From Symsagittifera roscoffensis (Eukaryota; Xenacoelomorpha; Acoela; Convolutidae): DNA of 64,000 bases. Shown here one piece after another: positions 56,551-64,000 of this stretch. Both the position numbers and the translations under genes were made by a program. Location: the NCBI RefSeq assembly GCF_963678635.1, contig NC_087062.1, positions 45,152,395-45,216,394 on the forward strand, written 5' to 3'. Positions within the stretch are counted from its first letter, which is position 1. Each line of letters opens with the position of its first letter. The notes beneath the pieces are model-generated. The model did not search any database. It was not told the origin of the DNA and saw only the letters and a list, made by a program, of their open reading frames with translations.

Positions 56551-59500
56551 TGTCGGCTTCTTCCTGGAATCTCCAGCAATGTACCAGCCGATTCATCTTC
56601 CTCTTCTCCATGGACCACTTTGATTTCTTCGCAGCCGAAGGGTGCTAGGAAAGTTCTCGTCTGCAATATTCCTCCCACTTTCATCTCCTTTTTCACACTG
56701 GTCAGGATTAATGAGGCTTCAGGCAATTCGGTCCTGCCTCTCATCCTCATCGGAGCTAAGCCTAATTCCTTCCATTCCTCATCAAATCTTCCAGGCTTGG
56801 GAGTCGCGGCGTTGCTTATTCGCCTTCTCGTCGCTTGATCCGTGTATGCAAATCGTGTGTACTGTAACACGGCGGCATTTCTCCCTACAAAGTATGGATC
56901 CATCGTTCCCACGAAATTCCCTACTCTCCTTTCATTGGCTTCGAATGCTCCCAATCTAGGAGTCTGTACCACGGAGACTGCTCCGAGCAACATCCTTCTT
57001 ATCAGAGGGAATTCAGGGATTGCCTCCGGCAGCTTCTTGTAATCGCCCCAGTCCTTCGTCTCTTCTCTCACTTTGTGATATGCTGCAGTGAGACGAGGCA
57101 CTCTGGTTATCTCACCATTCATTTTATCATAGGGTCTCAGGTTCCAACAAAGCTTTGGAAACACCTCGATGTGTCCTCTTTCTACTTCTCCCATGCGGTC
57201 ACGGAAGTGATCGTCAAAATTGATGACTGTCATCTCTGGCTCCGGTATTTTCGCAAATAACAGATCTTCACTCATGAGCTCCCGCAATGTGTGCTGCTCA
57301 CACCAGTTCAGTGTACTACCGTCCACTGCCGATATGAGGTTCAGGTGCAGCACCGACCTCCTATATGCTTCCACTTTAACGTCACGGAACGCAAACGTGA
57401 CTGCTGGTCCATAGATCACTGTCACGAACTCCGTGACTCCTCTGATCAGCGCCAAGGGATCGGTTCTCATAGCCAAGCTCAGATCAGTTAACAGTGGCAT
57501 GCCTCCAACATGTCGTCTAACATCTTCCTCTCTTTCAATCGTCTCGTCTTCTCCCGTTCCAAAGCAATTTTGTTGTAAGAGATACTGGATAAGAGTGTGT
57601 CTCAGGTCTCTTATCTTGTTCCACGAGTCCGTGGATTTCTTCATATCCAAGTTCCTCACTCTCTCTTTCATCTGCTCTGGACAACGTGCCAGTTCCATTA
57701 GTCCTCCCAAGTTTCCGTGGGTAATTGCAATCAATGTCAGAAGTCCGTCTAGCCGCAGGTTCTGAATTCCATCGGTGAGCAGCATCGCCGGTCCTTTCAC
57801 GAAACTCTCCGCTCCGAATGTCACGAACAAGGCTATTAATTCCACTATCGATACTCTCACTACTGCTTGGAGGAATTCCTTTATCAAATAGTGCGAGACT
57901 TTCGGGTAAACTTTTGCCAAGAAGGACGCGGTCCATCCGGCTCCCAACCCTTCTAGCATGCTGTCTGTTCTTTCAAAGCCCTCCTGTCCTTTCACTTCCT
58001 GGGTCCAGAAGGTTTCCAGAGTAATCTGACACATTCTGTTTACAAACTCAGCGGTCTTTTCTTCGGCATTTTCCGCCAGGTTCACCTCCTTCAACAAGTA
58101 GGCATGCATCTTCGTGATCATCACGGGGCCTTGCTCAAAAGCATCTGCACCCAATGCCGCTACTTTAGGGCTCAGGTGTAGCCACTGGTTGGCTTCCGGC
58201 TTGGTTCTCAGAAAAATCGCCTCCAGATGAGCTCTCGTCTCCAGTGAATTTTTCCTTCTTGTGTCTGCACCTGCCACTTCCATTGCTCGGAACCATAAGT
58301 CGTTGGACATTGCCGTGATCACTCGATGGTCGTCGTCTATTCCCGGTTTCAGTTTGAGTTGTCGACTGAAATTGGACAGTTCCAACCCCAGCACTTCGTC
58401 CAACACTAACATGTGTAGCGCGTGGTCCTTGAATCCTCTCATCGCGTTTGAGATATCTGACCATACTGCAAGCAGTTCAGACTTAAGTGGCCTCAGATTC
58501 TCCATTTCTATCAGGCGATTCGGAGCTGATATGATCACATCAAATTTTCCTTCCGAGAGTAAAGCCACAATTGCATACACGAATTTCAGCCCATCCGGGA
58601 GATGTGCATATCCCGGAGACAACGCGAATACTACTCTCAATGCCACTTTATTGAATGACCCCTCCTTCGTCGCATCCACCACTTCAGCCATCGACTCAAG
58701 GATGTCTTTTATCGCTGGCCATACAGCATTCTCTGCTGTAGTAGGATCTCTGAGTCTGCTCAGAAAACCTCTACTGTGTAGATGGTCATTGATGCCAGCA
58801 AACACAATTGTAATTGGATTCATGTCCGTCTGCCTTTGTACCCCTATAGCCAAAGATACTGATTGCAGTAGGTCCAGGTCGACCGCTGCCAACATTATGA
58901 CGTCCGGCCAAAACAAAGACTTGGAAGTGTACACGAACTCTGAATTCGCTACTACCATAATCTTGGCCTTCCTCATCTCTGCTTTGTCATAGGCGGCGAA
59001 GATGGTTTCATCTTTCTTTATCGCTGTCAATCCGCCATATCTCTGGGCATCACCATCTTGGTTCACTAGTTTTGGGTACACTCTTTCCTTCACATGACCA
59101 GGGGGTGTCGTCAGCTGCCTGAATATCTTCACGTGTTGTCCAATCGGCGCTCTCGTCGTCAGGAATCTTCCTGGTCTCTCTTCACGATTCCCCTCATCAT
59201 GGTTCAACCTCACATCTTGCAACGGTCTCGCATTCACTGGTCCCATCGTGTTGTTAGAGGGCAGTCCCTCCAAGTCAGCAAATCTCAAGGCCGTCGTGGA
59301 GCTGAAATTTATGCTAGCGGCTATCAACCAGTCTACGCCGGTTATCGAGTACAATCTGCTGACGGATAGCATCGCTCCATTCAGCATACTCCTTGCATCT
59401 TCGATGAAGCTTACTCTCTGAAGATCCAGCTTCATTAGTTCGTCTTTGTATATATGCCAGGGAGACGGTATGGGTCTCGACCACATCAATGAGCCTCTGC

Positions 59501-61517
59501 TCGGTCTCTCCTCTCGACTGGTACTCGTCGTCTCCGATCTAGTGTCCGATCTAGATGTGCCTGCTGTCTCTTCGATTGGGTTGACAGGTCCTATTCTTCT
59601 CCTAGGATGAATAGTCCTCCTCATCGGTGCTTCTCCCAATCGATCCTGTACGTCTGTTCTTCGACCTGGTTCGCTGGAGCTTTGTTGCCTGTTGTTCGTG
59701 ACGGCCGGGACCGTACCCAAGCGTGTTTCCAAGCTAGGAGGCACAAAGGTGGTAATCACCGCGTCACTCACTGTTCCTTCTTCCTTCAGCACTCCTGTGT
59801 CAAAGAGTTCTGCTTCCAGCTCATCCAACCGCTCTTGGAAGACTCGATTCAACCAAGCTTGTCCTTCAATACTGTCGAAGTGGGTGCCGTCTGTGGTCAG
59901 TCTGGCCTGATCCATGGCTCTCAACTCATGTTCGATGTCCAAGAGGATCATTCTTCCGGCATTTCGACTTGCTAGGTTCCTCAAGATGTTGTTCCATCTT
60001 ACGACTCCCTCGTTGTGCCTTCTTCCTGAGGCTGTCAGGCTTCTCGCGTTCATTGGCACAGTGCAAACGGTCAGTACCGCGCAACTGAATTTCTGCCAGA
60101 GGGTAGTAAACAAACACACCATCATTGACTCCCATAGTGCTTCCTGCTCGTCTGAACCTCTGGAGATGTCATTCGTCCCAACTAAGATCATCACATTGGG
60201 AATCCTCCCTGGATTCATCAGTTCCACCATCCGATATAATTGGGCTATCGTCGCTCCTCCAAAGGCCATCACCGTGGTGACCCACGAGGTCCTCAAATTT
60301 GACAGCACTCTGACCAAGCTGTCTCCCAGTATCAGATGAGATGTCCCGAGTGGTGGTTGCTGCAGGTTCACAGCTGGGCTCCAGGTAGCTCGATTGAAAC
60401 AGGCCCTCGGATCTGTCTCCGGAACTCCCGTGAAATTATATTTCAATTGATTATTCTTCTGCACGTCTATTATGCGAGACACTTTCTTCGCTGGCATCTT
60501 TCGTACTTTCCTCTCTGGGATTCTCGAGCTCCCCATGAGTGGTGTCACGTTACTTATCCCTTGTCTGATCACGGTCTGGGAGAGTTGTACTCTGCCCGTA
60601 TCGTCAATCGTTCCATAGGGTGCAGTCACCCCGGAACCTGGCGCGTTCTTGTAAGCGACCAGTCGTCCAGCTGTCTCGATCAGCTTCCTCACTGTCTGTT
60701 CTACGACGGGATCATCCAAGGTGTCACTAGGATCCGGGATCGTTACTCGATTTGTCTCTACTGGAGGTCGTGTCTCCGTTGTTTGACTCACTTCTCGAGG
60801 CGTCAAGAGCTCCATCGGAGACTGCCCACGAGGAATATCCCTTGCAGGTATCACTTTCTCCACGGCTGTTGTCAACGCCATCTGCTCCGATCGCTCTTTG
60901 TATTCCTGCCTTAAGCGCTCAATCTCTTGACCCTGCTTTTTGTTGCAGTCTTCAAACAACTTTCTCCACATGTCCCGATCTTCCTCCATCTGGAGCATGC
61001 TTCTGGTCATCTCGTCCAGCTCCTTCTTCGTACTTTTCAGTTCTTCGTTCATCTCATCCAGACCTTGCATGGTTTGGTTCGTCTGAACTTCCTGTCCTAC
61101 TTTCGCCCTTTTTGGTGGCACAGCTGCTCTCAGTGTTGAACCAGACGAGGTCGCCTCGCTGTTCATCTCCCGATGCATTCTCGTCAACACAGGTTTGGGC
61201 TTGGAGGGCATTGGCATCTCACCTGGTTGGTAAGTCCTCCCCGCTGAGAGAGCCCCGTTTCTCCACCTCATCACTCTCATGTTCGGGCGGTCTAGTACTC
61301 CTCTTTCTCCATATGCTGCCATCAACAGGACTTCCGTGGGGCGGTCCCCACGGTTGTCGTGCCCCAAGATGTTGATCAGGGCCGTCAGCAACATGACTAC
61401 CTCTGGGTCCTCCAGAGCGAAGTCTCGATCGATCAGCCGACGATAGATCGCATCTATCATCGGTCCTACATATGCCTCTGCCAGGTCCATCAATTCATCC
61501 AAGTTGAAGTTGTCCAT
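56547..61517 (-). CDS. E4 ORF-A: 1,656-residue protein with SGNH hydrolase domain
   Basis: Intact from ATG 61517 to TGA 56547. Residues about 150-215 are a Glu/Lys/Gln-rich coiled coil. Residues about 391-565 form an SGNH/GDSL hydrolase: block I LGDSLVRVL (Ser400), block III VGTND (Asn449), block V TDGTHFDS (Asp543, His546), so all catalytic positions are present. A Ser/Arg/Thr-rich linker (600-690) follows. At about 850-1000 a second Rossmann-like block with KIMVVANSEF and VFAGINDHLHSRG resembles block III again, without a GDS serine, and may be a degenerate duplicate. The remaining 650 residues are helical and unrecognised. SGNH esterase domains occur in ORF1 of some LINEs; one in this position after integrase is unfamiliar to me. 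Role inferred: ester hydrolysis of lipid or glycan, unknown target. Confidence 0.82.
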   Translation of the reverse strand: MDNFNLDELMDLAEAYVGPMIDAIYRRLIDRDFALEDPEVVMLLTALINILGHDNRGDRPTEVLLMAAYGERGVLDRPNMRVMRWRNGALSAGRTYQPGEMPMPSKPKPVLTRMHREMNSEATSSGSTLRAAVPPKRAKVGQEVQTNQTMQGLDEMNEELKSTKKELDEMTRSMLQMEEDRDMWRKLFEDCNKKQGQEIERLRQEYKERSEQMALTTAVEKVIPARDIPRGQSPMELLTPREVSQTTETRPPVETNRVTIPDPSDTLDDPVVEQTVRKLIETAGRLVAYKNAPGSGVTAPYGTIDDTGRVQLSQTVIRQGISNVTPLMGSSRIPERKVRKMPAKKVSRIIDVQKNNQLKYNFTGVPETDPRACFNRATWSPAVNLQQPPLGTSHLILGDSLVRVLSNLRTSWVTTVMAFGGATIAQLYRMVELMNPGRIPNVMILVGTNDISRGSDEQEALWESMMVCLFTTLWQKFSCAVLTVCTVPMNARSLTASGRRHNEGVVRWNNILRNLASRNAGRMILLDIEHELRAMDQARLTTDGTHFDSIEGQAWLNRVFQERLDELEAELFDTGVLKEEGTVSDAVITTFVPPSLETRLGTVPAVTNNRQQSSSEPGRRTDVQDRLGEAPMRRTIHPRRRIGPVNPIEETAGTSRSDTRSETTSTSREERPSRGSLMWSRPIPSPWHIYKDELMKLDLQRVSFIEDARSMLNGAMLSVSRLYSITGVDWLIAASINFSSTTALRFADLEGLPSNNTMGPVNARPLQDVRLNHDEGNREERPGRFLTTRAPIGQHVKIFRQLTTPPGHVKERVYPKLVNQDGDAQRYGGLTAIKKDETIFAAYDKAEMRKAKIMVVANSEFVYTSKSLFWPDVIMLAAVDLDLLQSVSLAIGVQRQTDMNPITIVFAGINDHLHSRGFLSRLRDPTTAENAVWPAIKDILESMAEVVDATKEGSFNKVALRVVFALSPGYAHLPDGLKFVYAIVALLSEGKFDVIISAPNRLIEMENLRPLKSELLAVWSDISNAMRGFKDHALHMLVLDEVLGLELSNFSRQLKLKPGIDDDHRVITAMSNDLWFRAMEVAGADTRRKNSLETRAHLEAIFLRTKPEANQWLHLSPKVAALGADAFEQGPVMITKMHAYLLKEVNLAENAEEKTAEFVNRMCQITLETFWTQEVKGQEGFERTDSMLEGLGAGWTASFLAKVYPKVSHYLIKEFLQAVVRVSIVELIALFVTFGAESFVKGPAMLLTDGIQNLRLDGLLTLIAITHGNLGGLMELARCPEQMKERVRNLDMKKSTDSWNKIRDLRHTLIQYLLQQNCFGTGEDETIEREEDVRRHVGGMPLLTDLSLAMRTDPLALIRGVTEFVTVIYGPAVTFAFRDVKVEAYRRSVLHLNLISAVDGSTLNWCEQHTLRELMSEDLLFAKIPEPEMTVINFDDHFRDRMGEVERGHIEVFPKLCWNLRPYDKMNGEITRVPRLTAAYHKVREETKDWGDYKKLPEAIPEFPLIRRMLLGAVSVVQTPRLGAFEANERRVGNFVGTMDPYFVGRNAAVLQYTRFAYTDQATRRRISNAATPKPGRFDEEWKELGLAPMRMRGRTELPEASLILTSVKKEMKVGGILQTRTFLAPFGCEEIKVVHGEEEDESAGTLLEIPGRSRQ

Positions 61518-61915
61518 CCTATTCTTTCAAGTTTGATTTGATTCGATTCGATATTTGACTCAAGTGAGTTATTGAATGATCAATCAGGATCTAAAAAAGA
61601 AGTAACAAATATCACACTTGTCTGTTTCACCTTAACATATATCGTTAAAATTTGCTTAAAAACAGTTCAGATAAAAAGATATTCATCCTAAAATTTATTA
61701 AAATCAATTGGTTTCTAAAATTTTGGAATTCGACCTAAGATTGGACAGTCCAAACTTTGGATCTATTCCCAAGATCGTCATTTAGTTGTTCATGGTCACT
61801 AACCCCTACTTACCCATGATCTTAATAACCTAACACATAACATAACATAACATAACACACATATCACCTATTACATACAACTTAGTCTTTGGCCTAACAC
61901 TCTCTCGCACATCAC
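61518..61915 (-). other. E4 interval between integrase and ORF-A
   Basis: About 400 bases without coding capacity, AT-rich, with a short taacataacata microsatellite (61833-61858). It must hold whatever drives ORF-A: a splice acceptor, internal promoter or IRES. None was identified with confidence. Confidence 0.45.
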
Positions 61916-63832
61916 TCAGCCTATACTTAAGTAATATTTCTTATGTAGATATACTTGTATGTTCGTATCAGAGAATATCACGTGTACGAGCGCGTACAAT
62001 TCCCGAGGATGCAGTCTTCCTCTGTTTGGATCGTACACTGGAAGCGAGAGCTCCTTCACGTCCATTTCGACAAGGAAAACCCTCAGCCTCGTCAAAGACA
62101 AGACTAGGTTCTCTGGGTCCACGTGCTGCTTCTCCGTCGCCCTCGTTACCAAGAAGCACAAGTATTTTCCCGGTATCTGCGACGTCGCCGGAGGTAAGGC
62201 TGCCACGCCCCCTATCCCTGGTCTTTGCTTCCAAAGGAATTCCACGTTTTTGTATTCTCTCTTAAAATCTGCCGCTAACGCTGTCTTGATGTATTTCGTG
62301 CTTTCACGATCTACGTCTTGGATCGTGACACTGGTCTCCTCAGGATCCGAGGTCGTTTCATTCAGCCACTCTAAGACACGCAGGTTCGTCAAGTCTTGTT
62401 CGTGAGACTCCTGTTGCTCGTCGTCGAATTCTACCTCGATTTTTGACCAGTCGTCAACCCACTCATCGTCGTGATCATCGACTATGTCAATGTCTTGTGA
62501 CACAGTTATTTCCTCTAGACCCACTACTTCCTCCACTATCTTCTTTAGATCTATCCTATCCACTACAAAGTCCTCACCGTAAGGATTGTATTTCTTTCTT
62601 GGTCTCATCCCGTCCTTCTGAGGAGTCTGTATGGTGAACGGAAGATCCGGTTCCAAGTTCTTGGGAACCTCTATCTGTTCGGGATCCTGCCAATCTTCCT
62701 CTGCGTAGGGTAAGGTGTCATCGTCCGCTTCGATCTGTTCGTTCGGATCCAGGTCCAGCGGTGTATCCGTACCTTCCTCTACGACTTCGTTTCCATCGTT
62801 CTTCTCCCTGGTGCCTTTTTCATTGACCTCACAAGCAGGATCCATCATTAGATAATCCCCTTCTTCCATGTCTGCAGGTATACACCAGTCTTCTGTCGAT
62901 GGATTGTGTGGCTTTATATTCTCGTAGTGGGCGGCTCGGCCAGTACTCAGTCTATAAAAGCGTCCCTCCTGATGCACCTCTGTAATCATGAAGGGTCCCC
63001 TCCATTTTTTTAGGAGCTTTTTTGTCCCTTTCGGTGGTATAACGTTCTGGAATACCCATACGTAGTCTCCCACCGAGTAAGCATTTGCACCAGCTGCTTT
63101 CTTGTCGAATCTTTTCCTCTGCCTTGCCTGTGCCTGCTGAGTATTTCGTCTACACAAATCGTTCAACTCCTGTTGGCGTCTGATCACATCCCTCACGTAG
63201 ACCTGTGGGGACGTTTTCTTTCCCTCATATTCTGGGTAGAAGAAGGTTAAGGGTAAAGACTTTTCGTGTCCAGTTAGCATCATGTGTGGACTGACTCCAG
63301 TGGTGGAGTGTTGCGTGCTGTTATATGCTCCCATCACCTGTGGAAGGTATCTGTCCCAATCTGTCATGTACCTGGAACAATATACTCTCAGCATCGACAC
63401 TAACGTCCTGTTCTGTCTTTCCACTAAGCCATTCGTCTGAGGGTGGTATGTCGTGGAGTGAGCCTGAGCGACCTGTGAGCGTCTCATAAGCTCTTTCGTA
63501 AGCTCTCCTACGAAAGCTGTTCCATTATCCGATTGAAACGTCATCGGACAACCATGTCTTGCTATCCACGTATTGATCAGGTGGTCGCATGTCTCTTCCG
63601 CCGAGGCAGTTATGCAGGGCACGGCCTCTGCATACTTCGTGAAATGATCTATCATGACCAGCACCTGATTATAACCATTGTCTGTCATGCATATCTTTTG
63701 GTGATCTATTTGCACCACCTCGTTGAATTCAGACGACTCGATCGATTGTAAAGGAAATCGCAACTTCCTTGAATCCTTGACGTGTTGGCATGACAGACAT
63801 GCTGTTACCCATTTCTCGCATGCCTTTTTCAT
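61916..63832 (-). CDS. E4 integrase with C-terminal macro-domain-like module
   Basis: Residues 1-20 end the zinc domain (CLSCQ). The core has Asp43 (QIDH), Asp102 (QSDNG) and Glu138 (LVERQ), exact D,D35E, with the Ty3-like TTYHPQTNGLVERQNRT stretch. KKWRGPF at about 275-281 is a GPY/F module. Residues 330-510 are strongly acidic. Residues about 511-631 follow the order of a TARG1/OARD1-type macro domain: AADFKREY, then GGVAALP, GKYLCFLVTR, a helix, ELSLPVYDPNRG, and VIFSDTNIQVYLH. The Gly-rich ligand loops (GAG and GCG in the family) are altered or missing, so ADP-ribose hydrolysis is doubtful. The frame starts inside pol; the listed 5' end is only the first ATG after a frame break near 63850. 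Confidence 0.88.
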   Translation of the reverse strand: MKKACEKWVTACLSCQHVKDSRKLRFPLQSIESSEFNEVVQIDHQKICMTDNGYNQVLVMIDHFTKYAEAVPCITASAEETCDHLINTWIARHGCPMTFQSDNGTAFVGELTKELMRRSQVAQAHSTTYHPQTNGLVERQNRTLVSMLRVYCSRYMTDWDRYLPQVMGAYNSTQHSTTGVSPHMMLTGHEKSLPLTFFYPEYEGKKTSPQVYVRDVIRRQQELNDLCRRNTQQAQARQRKRFDKKAAGANAYSVGDYVWVFQNVIPPKGTKKLLKKWRGPFMITEVHQEGRFYRLSTGRAAHYENIKPHNPSTEDWCIPADMEEGDYLMMDPACEVNEKGTREKNDGNEVVEEGTDTPLDLDPNEQIEADDDTLPYAEEDWQDPEQIEVPKNLEPDLPFTIQTPQKDGMRPRKKYNPYGEDFVVDRIDLKKIVEEVVGLEEITVSQDIDIVDDHDDEWVDDWSKIEVEFDDEQQESHEQDLTNLRVLEWLNETTSDPEETSVTIQDVDRESTKYIKTALAADFKREYKNVEFLWKQRPGIGGVAALPPATSQIPGKYLCFLVTRATEKQHVDPENLVLSLTRLRVFLVEMDVKELSLPVYDPNRGRLHPRELYALVHVIFSDTNIQVYLHKKYYLSIG

Positions 63833-64000
63833 CCCAGGCCACTCAAAGCGCTTCAGGACAGGATCCTCTGATATACTTTGTCGATCCCCTGATGGCCCAT
63901 CTGATCATGTGACCTGAATAATAGTTCTGTCTGATAGAGTTGCGGTAACACTATCGCGTTATACTTGTATAGGACTCTGTCTTCCTCTCTTCTTTTGCAA
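63833..64000 (-). pseudogene. E4 pol upstream segment, cut by the window edge
   Basis: In another frame this encodes the tether between RNase H and integrase and the His pair of the zinc domain (HDQMGHQGIDKVYQRIL). A one-base shift near 63850, around cctgtcctg, separates it from 63832-61916. RT and the 5' LTR must lie beyond 64000. Confidence 0.75.

Noticed and set aside
58261-58992. Plus-strand open frames of 100-243 codons opposite ORF-A and ORF-B
   Set aside because: They are shadows of the minus-strand coding sequence with no motif of their own.
61833-61858. taacataacata run as a telomeric or LTR signature
   Set aside because: Too short and without partner copies; ordinary microsatellite.
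52625-63832. E4 as a DNA virus, Maverick/Polinton or herpes-like integration
   Set aside because: The integrase is of Ty3 type with GPY/F; no polymerase B, packaging ATPase or capsid motif is seen in the two large ORFs.

Overview
This is a eukaryotic, almost certainly metazoan, genomic window. The evidence is a decayed cytochrome P450 with GT-AG introns, an SLC35/DMT-type multi-pass transporter, and Ty3/gypsy-type elements of the kind common in invertebrates. It is AT-rich and transposon-dense. No rRNA, tRNA, CRISPR or prokaryotic operon structure was seen, and the species cannot be fixed from the sequence alone.

Layout. (1) 1-1314: palindromic repeats and a MITE-like element. (2) 1315-7468: E1, a full-length plus-strand Ty3/gypsy element with identical 216-bp LTRs and a gaac target duplication. 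(3) 7932-9189: an orphan 1.26-kb fragment related to E2. (4) 9190-12325: AT-rich, no gene seen. (5) 12326-19711: E2, a minus-strand decayed relative of E1, with 354-bp LTRs and an atgtg target duplication. (6) 20573-34618: E5, a 14-kb badly decayed Ty3/gypsy-like element with two extra ORFs near its 3' end. (7) 34675-38465: a P450 pseudogene whose introns hold a minisatellite and a hAT-type MITE. (8) 39576-48181: an SLC35G-like gene on the minus strand, split by E3 (39884-47521), a young plus-strand relative of E1 and E2 with 326-bp LTRs (one mismatch) and an aatag target duplication. (9) 48182-52100: another MITE, clustered short repeats, a perfect hairpin and a small ORF. (10) 52.6 kb to the window end: E4, a minus-strand Ty3-like element running off the right edge. 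Its order is integrase with a C-terminal macro-domain-like module, then a 1,656-codon ORF-A with an SGNH hydrolase domain, then a broken ORF-B of about 1,300 codons.

How the parts work together. E1, E2 and E3 are one lineage. In all three the gag start codon straddles the LTR/primer-binding-site junction (CA then TGGCGCAG), so the inferred primer-binding site also encodes Met-Ala-Gln. E1 and E3 carry Gag (two zinc knuckles), protease, reverse transcriptase, RNase H and integrase (exact D,D35E), then a small third ORF in the -1 frame. In E1 the -1 shift could occur at an A AAA AAG heptamer abutting the pol stop. The frame breaks inside the E1 and E3 pol genes lie at homopolymer runs (C4 and T7) and each is explained by one extra base, so these elements may be nearly intact. 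E2 lacks a catalytic integrase Asp and is dead.

The least familiar object is E4. A retroelement that appends a degenerate TARG1-like macro fold to its integrase and carries two very large downstream ORFs, the first with a GDS...GTND...DGTH SGNH domain and an ATGA overlap with the second, is not a standard Ty3/gypsy layout.
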